The translations under genes and the position numbers were made by a program. A stretch of DNA of 64,000 nt from Sinohyriopsis cumingii (Eukaryota; Mollusca; Bivalvia; Unionida; Unionidae), in contig CM068827.1 in assembly GCA_028554795.2 (NCBI GenBank), forward strand, positions 76,085,244 to 76,149,243, read 5' to 3'. Position 1 is the first letter of the stretch. Each line of letters starts with the position of its first letter. The notes beneath the pieces are model-generated. The model saw only the letters and a program-made list of their open reading frames with translations. It made no database searches and was not told the origin of the DNA. Shown here in pieces: positions 1-10,736 of the stretch.

Positions 1-650
1 ATGTAGCTTCGGCTTACGTAGTATAATGCAAATATTTTCAATTCTTGTTTGTGACTTAGCAAGAGATTTATATTAGCAATATCAAATTGCATTTTATTAA
101 GAAACGTTTAGTACCATAGGATTCTTATCTGACACTAGTATATTCACTTCTGAACTGTTTATTGCTTTGTAATGTCGTGCCAATAATGTGATTTGTATAG
201 CTTACCGTATATAACGTCATTACGTGTTATCATTTATGCCCATGTCATTCTTGGTACACGGTGTTAGATTTAATTTCAGCTGATCGGAGTCGACGTGGTA
301 CCAGCTGTAGAGCTAACCATAGAAGTTGACCATAGCAGCTGTAAGTCTGAACCATAGCAACCGTAGAGCTGAGTGAACAGTGTTGCTGGTCGTGTAGCAG
401 GTGATCGGACGTTGCTGACTGATTCGTGGGCGCTGATTGCTTGATTGACCAAGGAACTGAATGGTGGTTGGTGACTGCCTGGAATACTGACTGCTTGATT
501 GACCAGTGTGACTGATCTATTGAAGGCGCTAGACGCCTATCTCCATTGCTATAAATGGCACATCGGAGATGCAGAATTTGATTTTTTATTATATTTCCAA
601 TCGCTTCAAAAATTTATGGGAGCTTGTTTCTATCCTAATTGAAAGCCGCC
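1..650. other. Non-coding left flank with short internal duplications
   Basis: No coding region seen. About 290-510 has short, loosely repeated blocks: a 17-base block around GACTGCTTGATTGACCA occurs twice, and AGCTGTAGAGCT-like and ACCATAG-like words recur. On the minus strand an AATAAA polyadenylation signal lies at 585-590, about 70 bases past the stop of the neighbouring minus-strand ORF. Confidence 0.5.
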
Positions 651-656
651 TTTAAC

Positions 657-1007
657 TTATGATTCATTGACTCGCTGTTGTTGTTTGTTCACGGTGCACT
701 GATTAATCAGTCGCTTAATGGACGGTAAACTTATTGCTGATTTTTTCCAACAAAAACCTCTGCCAGTATGCTTTGAATATTGAAATTTCTCGGAAATAAG
801 GTTTTTCATATACACGCTGCGTGATTTGTCAGCAGAATCGGTGACAACAAAAGTCTGATTAACTGTTGGAGCAGTTTTCCATTCCCAAACACCACAGTCA
901 CCTGAGAAGTTTTTGGCACCATTATCATGATCAGGTGCTTTAATGACAATGTATACGTCACTTTTTATTCCGTATAGGATACTTTTTTCTTTTCCTTTAG
1001 TGGACAT
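657..1007 (-). CDS. Hypothetical 116-aa protein, unknown function
   Basis: An uninterrupted minus-strand frame of 116 codons with mixed, protein-like composition (not low complexity). It has no signal peptide or membrane segment that I can see. The middle has a G-V-W-E-W motif and the C-terminal part is basic. An AATAAA signal about 70 bases downstream on the same strand (585-590) fits a transcript end. I do not recognise the family. It could be a host gene fragment, a terminal exon, or a leftover gene of the virus-like element to its right. No splice partner was identified. Confidence 0.35.
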   Translation of the reverse strand: MSTKGKEKSILYGIKSDVYIVIKAPDHDNGAKNFSGDCGVWEWKTAPTVNQTFVVTDSADKSRSVYMKNLISEKFQYSKHTGRGFCWKKSAISLPSIKRLINQCTVNKQQQRVNES

Positions 1008-1050
1008 GATAGCTTTCAGTAATTCCTCGTTTATTCATCATTGTTTATTT

Positions 1051-1150
1051 AAGGTGTCAGGATAAAATGACTGGGTGCGACATCACTCTACATGTCTGCA
1101 GCATGATGACCCAGCGCTAGACATCACTATAAACTACCAAACTGCATACA
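1051..1150 (+). repeat. Fragment of tRNA-derived SINE family B
   Basis: Matches the internal and 3' part of the SINE seen complete at 14743-15050 (the stretch from GGTGTCAGGATAA through the CATGTCTGC and CTAGACATCACTATAA blocks). The tRNA-like head is missing. The fragment ends at the TA microsatellite. Confidence 0.7.
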
Positions 1151-1174
1151 TAAGTGTTCCCTTTACATCTTGCG

Positions 1175-1486
<312 letters not shown>

Positions 1487-1689
1487 CTCTCATTAACATT
1501 AGCAGCAGGGAGGGTGAACCCTACAAGGTTTAGAAGGGTCTATTTTTGAAAATAAAACTTCCTACGAAAACTAAAACTACAAAGTCAATAACACCAAACC
1601 GAAGCCTCTAACTGACCGAGATTTCTCTAGCTGGGTTAGCTCATTTTGTTACTTTTTTATGTTTGTGTTTTCAAATTGTTATGTTCTGG

Positions 1690-1806
1690 TGGTTCTTTTA
1701 GGGGTTTTCCCGGGTTCTTCCTCCACCATTAATACTGGCCGCCATGTATAGCCTATCGTGTGCTGAAAAATGGCGTTAAACCCTAAAACAACAACAACAA
1801 CAACAA
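1690..1806 (+). repeat. 5'-truncated tRNA-derived SINE family A
   Basis: Carries only the 3' half of the SINE found complete at 20601-20852: the GGTTCTTT / TTTTCCCGGGTTCTTCC block, the GGCCGCCATGTATAGCC block, the AAAAATGGCGTTAAACCC block and a (CAA)n tail. The tRNA-like head is absent. Confidence 0.85.
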
Positions 1807-1903
1807 ATTTGTATGCGTGTTCGTTTACCCACCCGGATACTCACTGTTGGTCATCCACCCTTCATGCTGATATAGTGTGGTATAATTAAATCATTATTTC
1901 AAT

Positions 1904-2500
1904 AATGACGAGCGATTGTACTATTGAATCTCGCACAGCTAGACTGGCGGAAGAGCGACTGTAGGCAATTAAAAAATATATTCCAGTCCTTGATTCTGTC
2001 AGTCAAAAATTACAAGCGCGTCAGGAGTCTCAAGTGGAATTTATAAAGGTACAGGACAGTTATTTAAACCAATTGTTTGAACAAACAAAGAAAATTGTTA
2101 CATCAACTGAGGCGGCTCATAAAAACTCTTGAAACATTGCCTGTTGATATTGCTGGCCGTCTTCAAGCAGTTAAACCAGTGCTCTTCAGCAACCTCCTCA
2201 ACCACAACCTTTTCAACCACAACCTCTGCCAAGAGTTAGAATTAGCATTACTGAAAATTTTACGCCAGAAGGTATTGACGCTATCTATGACCCAGACCAA
2301 ATAATTAACATTGCCGCGTTTGGATATCGTGATAGAGATATGTATGTAAAAACAATATGTTAAAATTCTAAAAGCTGCCGATTGGATTAGGGATGTATAT
2401 CGCATCGCCACTAATACTCCACAGATTAGCTCTGAAAGAGATGTTAATCAGTTTAATATTTTTAACCAGGCATTAGATGAGCATATTAGACAAGCAATGC
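1904..2500 (+). pseudogene. Broken coiled-coil protein of the virus-like element
   Basis: A frame starting ATG at 1904 encodes a polar, Glu/Lys/Gln-rich, probably coiled-coil protein. A TAG interrupts it about 20 codons in, and it then stays open for about 60 more codons to a TGA near 2128. Past that, a shifted frame reads a proline-glutamine stretch and a segment with the motif NFTPEGIDAIYDPDQ. Its composition suggests it continues the same gene after an indel. Function unknown; a minor structural protein of the adjacent viral element is a guess from position only. The reading frame is clearly dead. Confidence 0.45.
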
Positions 2501-3060
2501 AGAAAAGGGGACAAAGATACGTAGAAATGGAGCAGCAATTTGAAAAAGCAAAAGAAGAAAGGAAACGAAAAGGAATGAAGCCGAAATTAAAAGAGGTTGA
2601 ACGAACAAGGAAAAAGAAGAAGAAGAAGATTTGAATTTGAGGAAATTAGAAGAAGGAGGGAATTACGGTCACCAAGTAAGAAAGAAGCAAAAGAAACAAC
2701 TGGAAGTGGTCTTGTTACTTGAGGAAGTGGTCTTATTACTCCATGTTCCAATAATGTTCTTGCAAATAACAAATAAATATTATAACAATTTTTTTAAACT
2801 GATTCTCGTTTAGATTTCATAATTTGCTGGGATAAATGTTACTCAAAATCGTAATTATCAGTTAGATTTCATAATTTGCTGGGGTAAATGGAATTCAAAA
2901 TAATTTAAAAAATTTCATCGAAAACAGAAAAAAGTAAAAATTACATAAAAATAATTTCAAAAAACAACAAATAAATATTATAATCTGAATCAGAATAAAT
3001 ATTACACACGTTATTATTCGGTGTTATCACTTTCATTTTCACAATCCGTTAATACTTTGA
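2500..3060. other. AT-rich sequence with Lys/Glu-rich broken frames
   Basis: 2500-2720 is A/G-rich and reads as Lys/Glu-rich peptide in several frames, possibly the tail of the coiled-coil pseudogene. 2810-3010 has a short direct repeat (TAGATTTCATAATTTGCTGG occurs twice, about 60 bp apart) in very AT-rich DNA. No gene supported. Confidence 0.4.
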
Positions 3061-3066
3061 CATTAT

Positions 3067-3586
<520 letters not shown>

Positions 3587-3589
3587 TAT

Positions 3590-4000
3590 ATAATAAATAT
3601 ATATTTAAATTGTACTCCTTGATCATGACGATAAACATTTTTACAGTATAGCGCAAACACAACCCCTAGATTACTAAATGAATGTTTAACTTACCTGTTC
3701 CCTCCCACAAATACAATTGCAGAATGATTAAGAATACAATTTCTGGTTGCCTTTTATAAGCGTTATACGCCTACGATGACACAAAAAATTAATTGCGGTA
3801 GTCATCTAATATTACGCAGTAACAAGCAGGGAAACTGTTTAATTACTCTACCGGAAAGAGCTTTGTTTGACAGAGTTATCTCCCTTCATATTTATTGTGG
3901 TGTGTAATACTGAAATGTTATTTGTTTTTGTTTGTATTTCTTTGAATATGCCGATTTGTATATTTAATCCGCGACATGTTGTACCAAAGGCCTGCAAATA
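3590..4000. other. Intervening AT-rich sequence, no gene seen
   Basis: No coherent coding signal on either strand. It lies between two minus-strand relics of the virus-like element and may hold regulatory DNA for them. Confidence 0.4.
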
Positions 4001-4413
4001 TCAAAATATTTGCCAGCTGGTTTCATTGATTGACATATTATTTCTTCGGTAGTCTCTGTATTTACTGATATAAGAGCCTTTCTTGTGTTTTCCGGTTTTT
4101 CCATATATGCAAGTTTGACCCTGTGTAATAGTTCGTAAATTATTTACAAAATTATCTTTCGGATCTGAATTAAAGTGGTCAATCACAAGTCCATTTTTTA
4201 TTAATCCATGAATAGACTCGTACACAAATTTATGAATTTATGACAAAGATATATGTTATACCCCCCCCCCACCCTACCCGCACTGAATAAGAGATTCCCA
4301 GTATTAATGACATAACCGACTGGTTTTTTTAATTGACAGTGCCTGATGATACCATCTCGAGATGCCTCATAATTCTTGATGATGGGACGTTTCACAAATT
4401 CATTTCGCTCCAT
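4001..4413 (-). pseudogene. HNH endonuclease (NUMOD4/HNH type), frameshifted
   Basis: Two overlapping minus-strand frames make one protein. The upstream frame (4413 to about 4230) has the Y-E-A-S-R-D-G-I-I-R pattern typical of NUMOD4/AP2-like DNA-binding modules that precede HNH domains. The downstream frame (4225 to 4001) has Y-E-S-I-H-G, then V-I-D-H with two downstream Asn (D-N, N-L-R), the H-N-N pattern of HNH nucleases. A frameshift lies near 4225-4230. A C10 homopolymer at 4261-4270 sits within the first frame and encodes a Gly run. Free-standing HNH genes of this kind are common in phages and large DNA viruses, which fits the virus-like neighbours. Not functional as it stands. Confidence 0.7.
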
Positions 4414-4500
4414 TTATATAATAATATTATTTGTTTAAATAAATATTTGAAAATCTATCGAGATAATCTTCGGCGTTATTTTATGGGAGATTCATTGAAG

Positions 4501-4690
4501 TTATTTTTTATCATAATATCGTTTTAGCTGTCTGTATTTTTTGCCACCATATTGCACACACAACTGTGTTTCTCCTCCAACTCCTTTGCTACATTTTAAA
4601 CACGGTTTTGGTCCTAGACTCTCTTTGCACGCTTTGCATGTGGTATCCACAGAATTCGTTTACGCAGGTTTTGTTGCAAGGAACTAAAGA
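4501..4690 (-). pseudogene. Small Cys-rich (zinc-ribbon-like) ORF remnant
   Basis: On the minus strand a frame ending with TAA at 4501-4503 carries C-x2-C, C-x2-C and a later Cys in about 45 residues (CKAC, CLKC, then QLCVQYGGK). In a second frame just upstream are further closely spaced Cys residues (CNKTC, FC), so a one-base frameshift is likely. This looks like a small zinc-binding protein of the virus-like element. No family recognised. Confidence 0.35.
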
Positions 4691-4800
4691 ACTGATCATT
4701 AACCATATGTATTTATTCTCTGCTTGATTCATCATATTTATAACTATATATATAATTCTACTTCAATCTAAATATATATTTGCCTTTTATAATATGGAGG

Positions 4801-5088
4801 CGTTTGAGATTTTTATCTACAGTCAAGCCTTCTCAAGCTAGATTCGATATTGACAGAATATCCCTTGACTTACCGAGGCGAGCTCTGGTTAATCCGTCAA
4901 ATAAAACTCTGATCAAAAGTATTGGTGGCGCCTAGAAAGAATTTCGCGTCGATGGCGCGGTTCATATGTGGTCAACATTCGGAATTATGCACAACGTTGA
5001 CAAACGTCGCATCGATGCTACAATGAATGACCAACGAGCAGCGATGATTATTAATTATCTCGACAATCAAAGATATTTTTTAGAATAA
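4801..5088 (+). pseudogene. Unknown protein fragment with one internal stop
   Basis: One plus-strand frame is open from about 4801 to a TAA at 5086-5088, broken only by a TAG at 4933-4935. The second part includes WSTFGIMHNVDKRR and DQRAAMIINYLDN, which look like real protein. It lies directly upstream of the DNA polymerase relic on the same strand, so it is probably a gene of the same element. Family not recognised. Confidence 0.4.
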
Positions 5089-5463
5089 AATGTATTGCGG
5101 AGCTAGACGATACTTGGATTATCCGTGTCAACCGTGACCCTGTTCGATTACATCACACACTGGAAATATTGTTACGTTAACTAAAAATTCCAAACCAGGA
5201 ATGTTGACTGGTATTGACAGACTATATTATGAACTAGCTATTCTTGTGACGGCAGTTGTTTATGCGATATATCCTCTGAATGATAAACCTAACGTGCGTC
5301 GATGATCTCAAACCGATGAAACTCTCAAGGCTAAATTGCGTAGCTGAGCGAATTACAGAATACTTTACAAGCGCGATACATGGAAACGGTTTAACGGATT
5401 TACGAAGTTAAAAATTAAATGAGAGGGCAGAAAGAGTTAAAGATACCGTAGCGTCTATCAAAT
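5089..5463 (+). other. Decayed coding remnant upstream of polymerase
   Basis: Plus-strand frames of 20-30 codons with protein-like content (for example DTWIIRVNRDPVRLHHTLE near 5110-5170) alternate with stops. This is probably the N-terminal part of the polymerase gene or another element gene. It is too broken to assign. Confidence 0.3.
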
Positions 5464-6740
5464 GTGTTGCTGAACTGGAAAACAATTAAGATTTCCAGAA
5501 TGTTAAGACATTCACCAGAGAGATTTTGTACGAATCGAAATATAAAAAATAAAGCATCGATCGATATTATTGATCACCAGGCACATGAGTGGACTTCGTG
5601 TATAACAATATTTCCACAAAATCGAGTTGTTAAATTCTATGACGGTGATATGTTCGATTTTATCAGATATATCAATAAAAGCGATCCTGTATCCGTGTGG
5701 CTGTTTCAAAGTTCCGATGATGGAAACTATGATCAATTTGTACGACCTAATGGACATATTTATCGTACAGAAACTCTCCAAGAAAAAATGAAAAATCTTG
5801 CGTTGAAATATAGCGATGATGTTGAACAATTGCTGAGTAATTGTTTTGCCGTTCCGTCAGTTGCTGCTCATTTCGCTCAGAAGGAACATTCATGGAAACC
5901 AACACGGTTGAAAATTCTTGAAGACGTCCAACGCAGTTGTGTCGAATATGGTCAAGGCGGATTATGGAATACGAAATATAATTCCAGAGACATAATATCG
6001 CTTGATATGTTTGCATGTTATCCTGGAAGTTTTCTTTGAATGGGAGAATGTTCTAAAGACTTTATGAGATTTGGACGGCCAACACACGAGATCACCAGAG
6101 TTGCGATAAATGGGCCCTTACCAGATTTTTATTTAACTGGATTTGCACGAATTACATAATTTAAGTTTGCTGAAGATCTTCATCCGATTTGGTATGTCTG
6201 GTTTGGTAAACACTTTTCAGAAACAAATGTTGGCACCAACAGTATTATGACGGTATATGCTTGATGTATTATTGTTTCGCAGAGGCACGTTTGGTTACCA
6301 CAACAAAAATAAAATAAGCCGATGATGAAAATCCTGATATAACTGATTTTGAGAATAAACTCGCGAAAGATCTTGACAGAAAAATAATTGGTAAATTTAC
6401 GCAAGGGGATCATATGATCATACACGACAATGTACAAAATTAAGTATAGACGGTGCTGAGTTCTATTTTATAATTGCTTATACAACGAAGAGAAACATAT
6501 TTATAAGTCGAAGTAATGTTAACTTGTCAGACGGAAGTAAATTAGGTACAGTTGTGAGCTATATTGATGGTGAATCACCACAATTTACTCATTTAAGATC
6601 TTCGATACTCGCGTACGTTTCGGTAACCCTATTATCGATGATAAACAGATTTCCTGATGCCGCTGTTAGAGTCGCCATATATTCATTTTATATCGATAAC
6701 AAATACAGGATTGCTAGAACAATTACATATAAGCGCTGAT
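5464..6740 (+). pseudogene. Family B DNA polymerase of the virus-like element, broken
   Basis: A 191-codon open frame (5464-6039) ends in a TGA, but the same frame continues in protein-like sequence to about 6264, with a TAA near 6157. SLDMFACYPGS at the end of the first frame matches the position of polymerase motif A (Asp, then Tyr-Pro). After frameshifts in 6264-6520, the frame at 6524-6739 carries a thumb/palm-like helix and, where motif C (T-D-S) would stand, the residues I-Y-S. The catalytic aspartate is therefore not present as expected. Family B polymerases of this divergent sort replicate Polinton-like and related viral elements. The frame runs up to the helicase relic, so a fused polymerase-helicase protein is possible. 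This copy is inactive. Confidence 0.6.
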
Positions 6741-6811
6741 GCGTCATGGTGCGAATGGAGAATAAAACAAGAAAAGATATTTAGTTATTCTGAATCCGCC
6801 GACGTCGAAAA

Positions 6812-7713
6812 ATGTCAAAACTTTCATCAGCACCATCGGTATATGATCCTGCGACCAGACATATGACTGTTTATCTTAATGCACTGGGATGTTCTGATAA
6901 AACAACACTTGAAATCGAATTGTTCCTGAACAGCTGTTCAAAAAAGGTTGTTTTGACACCCACACATAGACTCGCCAGAGAAATGAACGAACGAGGAGTT
7001 AAATCTCACACTTATCACAGCTTCTTCCGGTGGAAGTGAGATAAATGGACTTCTGAACGAATGGGTGAAAAATATATTCCAAAGATTATTATCTGGGATG
7101 AAATATGCATAGTGCCGCTTGAGATATTAAAAATATTTTTAAACTGGCTATTGACAAAAAATACAGCTATTATCATGTGCGGTGATCATGCTCAACCATC
7201 CCATTTTGTTGGATTGTCCCTGCATGAATGGCTGCAAAAGTTCGTATATTATTATGAGGAGATAACTGATGATCGTAGAGCGCTTGATCCAGAATTAAGA
7301 GAGCTTAAGAAATTAATCAGACTACAACCAAATAAAATTCCGTGTGAAATAATGCGTGAGATAATTTCAGAAACTCCTATGAATGATTTTAAGAATATGT
7401 GGAAAGATAGTTCGTGATACACTTCAACAACAATTATTTCTGTAACATACAGTAAAGCTTTCAACTCTTCCTGTACCATTGTGTTATCGCGCAGCAGATA
7501 CTTGACGGCAAAATATCGATGCTGAAATTCCAGGTTGCTGTGGTAAACAAAATATTGTGTTAAATGATATTGTTTTAGTTCCTGTCAGTGTTATTGAGAG
7601 CGAGTTAATGATGGACAAAATTCCATGGACGCTTGGATATACCATAACGATTCACAAGGATTAACTATTACGGATGCTAATATTTCGATTGTTGATAATC
7701 GTATTGCGTACTG
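6812..7713 (+). pseudogene. SF1 helicase (Pif1/RecD-like), broken
   Basis: A single plus-strand frame runs 6812-7417 with one TGA at 7037-7039. The P-loop region reads LGCSDKTT, a degraded Walker A. It is followed by LTPTHRLAREM (motif Ia-like), a Y-H-S-F-F element, and IIIWDEI (Walker B, D-E) near 7085-7100. CGDHAQP near 7180-7200 matches motif III (G-D-x-x-Q). Past 7417, shifted frames continue, and a T-I-T-I-H stretch at about 7640-7660 fits the C-terminal motif of RecD/Pif1-type helicases, with a small deletion. Expected role: unwinding DNA during replication of the virus-like element. The degraded P-loop, in-frame stop and frameshifts make this copy dead. Confidence 0.65.
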
Positions 7714-7716
7714 AAT

Positions 7717-7890
7717 TTTTTTAGGTGGTGGTATATAAATTTGCCATATTGCCTGTCGTACTAACCAATCTGCAGGAACAGACCGCGTGACATTTGCTTC
7801 ATCAGCAAGTTTACTAATCGCTGCTATACGCATTGAATATCCTCTTGGGCTATAACAAATTGATTCCATTATTGATTCCATTATTATCAC
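7717..7890 (-). pseudogene. Truncated integrase-like N-terminal fragment
   Basis: A minus-strand frame starts at ATG 7890 and gives about 58 residues of basic, helical sequence (AAISKLADEANV, then WLVRQAIWQIY and a proline run). It then runs into antisense sequence of the helicase end. Placement and style resemble the N-terminal part of retroviral-type integrases carried by Polinton-like elements, but I saw no catalytic D-D-E motif. This identification is weak. The fragment has lost its C-terminal part where it meets the helicase relic tail to tail. Confidence 0.3.
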
Positions 7891-7903
7891 AATAATCGGC
7901 CGA

Positions 7904-8404
7904 CTAGTTAGCAGCCCCTAGCACTAGTTTACCTTTCATCGCAGATTTTACTAGGAAGCTAGGAGGTTTTTCTCTGAGAGATTCATTTTTTATGGAATTT
8001 AACAAGTGAATCAACTTCACATTTTCAATATGTCGTTGTTGTAAATCCTTATTTTTATACCCTACATCATGAACGTGGATCACTTGATCCGTCGCATTTA
8101 TTGGATACTCTCCGGGTCTTGGTTATTCTTTCTTGTCAGGTCTGATATCGGTTCCAGGACCACAATAATTATATCCATGAAAATGTTTTTATTCTGGGTA
8201 TTTAGCTCGTGGAGCTCCTGGTACATTTCCCAGTGAATCTGCTATAACACCACCAGGCACTTTGTGTCCAGAGATAAATCTATATTTTTTGTACCACATT
8301 TCACACACTTGCCTGCAAGTGCGCGCTTTTTTATGTTTTGCTATTATTGTAGTTAATACCCTTGTGGGGGTGGGTGCTCTGCATCGAACACAACATAAAT
8401 TCAT
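7904..8404 (-). pseudogene. Phospholipase A2-like (parvovirus VP1u-type) protein, two stops
   Basis: One minus-strand frame of 167 codons runs from ATG 8404 to TAG 7904, with two in-frame TAA codons: at the 8189 end of its first segment and about 24 codons later. The N-terminus has C-x2-C (CCVRC). After the first stop come Y-N-Y-C-G-P-G-T, matching the Ca2+-binding loop Y-x-G-P-G of the VP1-unique-region type phospholipase A2 family, and V-H-D-V-G-Y, matching its His-Asp catalytic dyad. Such domains occur in capsid-associated proteins of parvoviruses and are also reported in Polinton/adintovirus-like elements, where they act in membrane passage. Both core motifs are still legible, but the stops break the gene. 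Confidence 0.6.
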
Positions 8405-8479
8405 ATTATTTATTTTATTTGTACAATGTGGATTTCACTGATTTCAGAGCGATAAGAAAGCAAGAGCCATCATCCATCG

Positions 8480-9088
8480 CTACCAAATTCTATCAGAGCA
8501 ATTATCATAGGTCCATCCGGGTCTGGTAAGACGCAATTGTTGCTTAATCTGATAATGATATATCTCAAGTGGGAAAAGTTATATTTAGTGACACCATCTG
8601 TAGATGATCAGATATTCTACGATATGCTCAAGGATTTTAATAAAAACGCAAAATTGTTGCACGTGGATGGTAATAATATTATTGATTTTATCACCGATAT
8701 TGATGAAGCCCCATCTGTGGATGACCTCGATGGATTTATTAATAATCTTGTAGTATATGATGACGTGATGCTTGATAAACAATCAAATCCAGCTCGGATA
8801 TTTTCTCAAGGCAGACACATAAACACATACATGATTTATGTTATTCAGCGATATACACAAATACCTAAAGTGATCAGAGATAAGTGTAATATTTTCGTTG
8901 TGTTTAATGGAGTCGATACACATGCTCTGCAAAACATCCACCATACTTGATGTTCAAGGGACATGGATATGATCAAATTTAAAAGCATCTTTTCACACTC
9001 TCAAGTGATTCCTCATGGATTTATCACGATAAATTTGCATGATCCTTGGTCTCGATATCGTGTAGGTCTTTATAAAATTTTCGGTTAA
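8480..9088 (+). pseudogene. A32-type (FtsK/HerA) genome-packaging ATPase, one nonsense stop
   Basis: The plus-strand frame has a perfect Walker A (GPSGSGKT, near 8510-8533), then LYLVTP, then a Walker B-like LVVYDDVM near 8745-8772. A SQGRHINTYMIYVIQRY segment near 8805-8860 fits the sensor/Gln motif of A32-like packaging ATPases. The frame stops at TGA 8948-8950, and the same frame then stays open with good protein content to TAA 9086-9088. One nonsense mutation therefore separates the last 45 codons. Family role: pumping viral DNA into capsids. It is the least damaged gene of the element and faces away from the PLA2-like gene. The true start is unclear; 8480 is only where the open frame begins. 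Confidence 0.7.
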
Positions 9089-9334
9089 GAGACAATTATT
9101 ATTATTATTAATATTATTGTTATTATTATCTTTTTCTTCTCTTCACCATCATCATCACCAACATTACTATGATTGTTGTTGCTATTATAATTAGTAGCAG
9201 CATTAGTATGATTACTGTTGTACATCTTCAAAATTTCCCCTCACTTGTCCGAAGTTACCCAGTATCAGTTCGAAGTTGTCCTACACTTAAGCGAATTTAC
9301 CCGTTTTTATATAGTGATACGAGTTTATGGTCTT
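9089..9334. repeat. ATT/ATC-rich simple sequence and short spacer
   Basis: 9098-9210 is imperfect (ATT)n/(ATC)n simple sequence. The rest has nothing recognisable. Confidence 0.7.
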
Positions 9335-9913
9335 AAACTAATTTACAGAAAAGAGAAAAAACACACAAGTATTGTATTTTTTTTATATAAAATATTATTT
9401 CCTGATAATACAAATTGAAAATTGAAAATGAACTTAAAATTCCAAATTTATAAATTCCCAACTGAATTCCAGTGGTATTCCAAGTAAATTCGAATATTGA
9501 ATGTATTGACGTGCTTGTAGTCTCCAATGTGGGATTGTGCCTGTGGCCTGTAGTGTGATGATCTACTAACACTCTTTTGATGTATCACAATAATTTTGTC
9601 CAAATATGTTCTTGTCTGAGTTCACTATAATTCCAAATTCGTGTTTCTGTCAAAGAATATTATTGCTGAGCACTTTGTTTTTCCAGTGAATGATGACTGG
9701 AATAAATAGATCACTCAAATAAAATACCGAACACAACAACAAGACTGACTCTGCTAAAGATGTCAATGCAAGAACCAGAAATTTATCAGGTTAAAAAAAA
9801 TATAGAAAGGCTAAGACACAAAAGTAGAACCAGGAGTAGGGAAGAAAATTCATTTCTATGTTGTTAAAAAGAGAAGGTCTATTACTAAAATCATAATAAT
9901 GAAAATGGCAAAC
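9335..9913 (+). repeat. Dispersed repeat R1, copy 1 (~580 bp)
   Basis: Aligns by eye over several hundred bases with 43290-43913: the same order of CAGAAAAGAG, GTGGTATTCCAA, GATGTGCC/GACGTGC, a TTCTATGTCCAA/TTTCTGTCAAAG block and AGAAGGTCTATTAC. No coding capacity. Probably a non-autonomous transposon or an old retroelement fragment. Confidence 0.65.
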
Positions 9914-10736
9914 ATTAGATAGACCAGATTTTTCATGTGGGAATTCTAATGTCTTAGATTCATATTACGATAAACATGTTTACATCCGTTGATTATGATC
10001 CTAATATTTAATATATTCTCACTGTGAACTATTCGCTGTGCATTATGTGTGTTTACAAAATCAAAATAACAATATTATGAAAAATTTCATTTTGAAACAA
10101 TCCCCAACATGAGGTGTGACGGAAACGTAGACGCAAACATCATAGTCATTCAGACGTTTATTATCGTAGCGATTTAACATTGAGCGTCTGTAATTCTAAT
10201 TAAACCGTTGTTTTATAATACTTGGGAAGAGCGGAAGTGTACTATAAACGGGCGTTGACTGTTTTGATACTGAGGGTTTTTTGTATAAGACATTATTTTA
10301 TAAATATTGGCAAGGTTTTTAATATATAAAGCTGGTATGTGATGAATATGTACATTTTTTCGATACTAGTGTAATGTAAAACAGTTGTCACCCTGAATTA
10401 TTCGCCATAGGTAGGCCATAATTCAACAGGCAGATTCGGACCAGGCTTGTTGAATCCAAAATTACGAGCACAGGTGCTCGACGCAAAAAAAAAAAAACAA
10501 CAATAATCTGAAGGGATAAAAATCATACAGGGTGACAAAAGTACCTTAGATAACCCCCACGGCCCGTTCTGAGTCTGACATAGGCCCCTCTCTATCATGC
10601 GATATAAGAGAGAAGGTACTTAACTTCCAACACAGGAGTCTGACGTTTATCAATAAAGTACGGCAAAATCTCTGACATGAAATCACTTTATCGGTAATAT
10701 AAATGAACACAAGGGGTGCAAGTGTTTTTTTATGCA
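9914..10736. other. Intergenic AT-rich DNA, no gene seen
   Basis: Only short unrelated frames. 10480-10500 has an A-run followed by CAACAA. Nothing recognisable. Confidence 0.5.
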
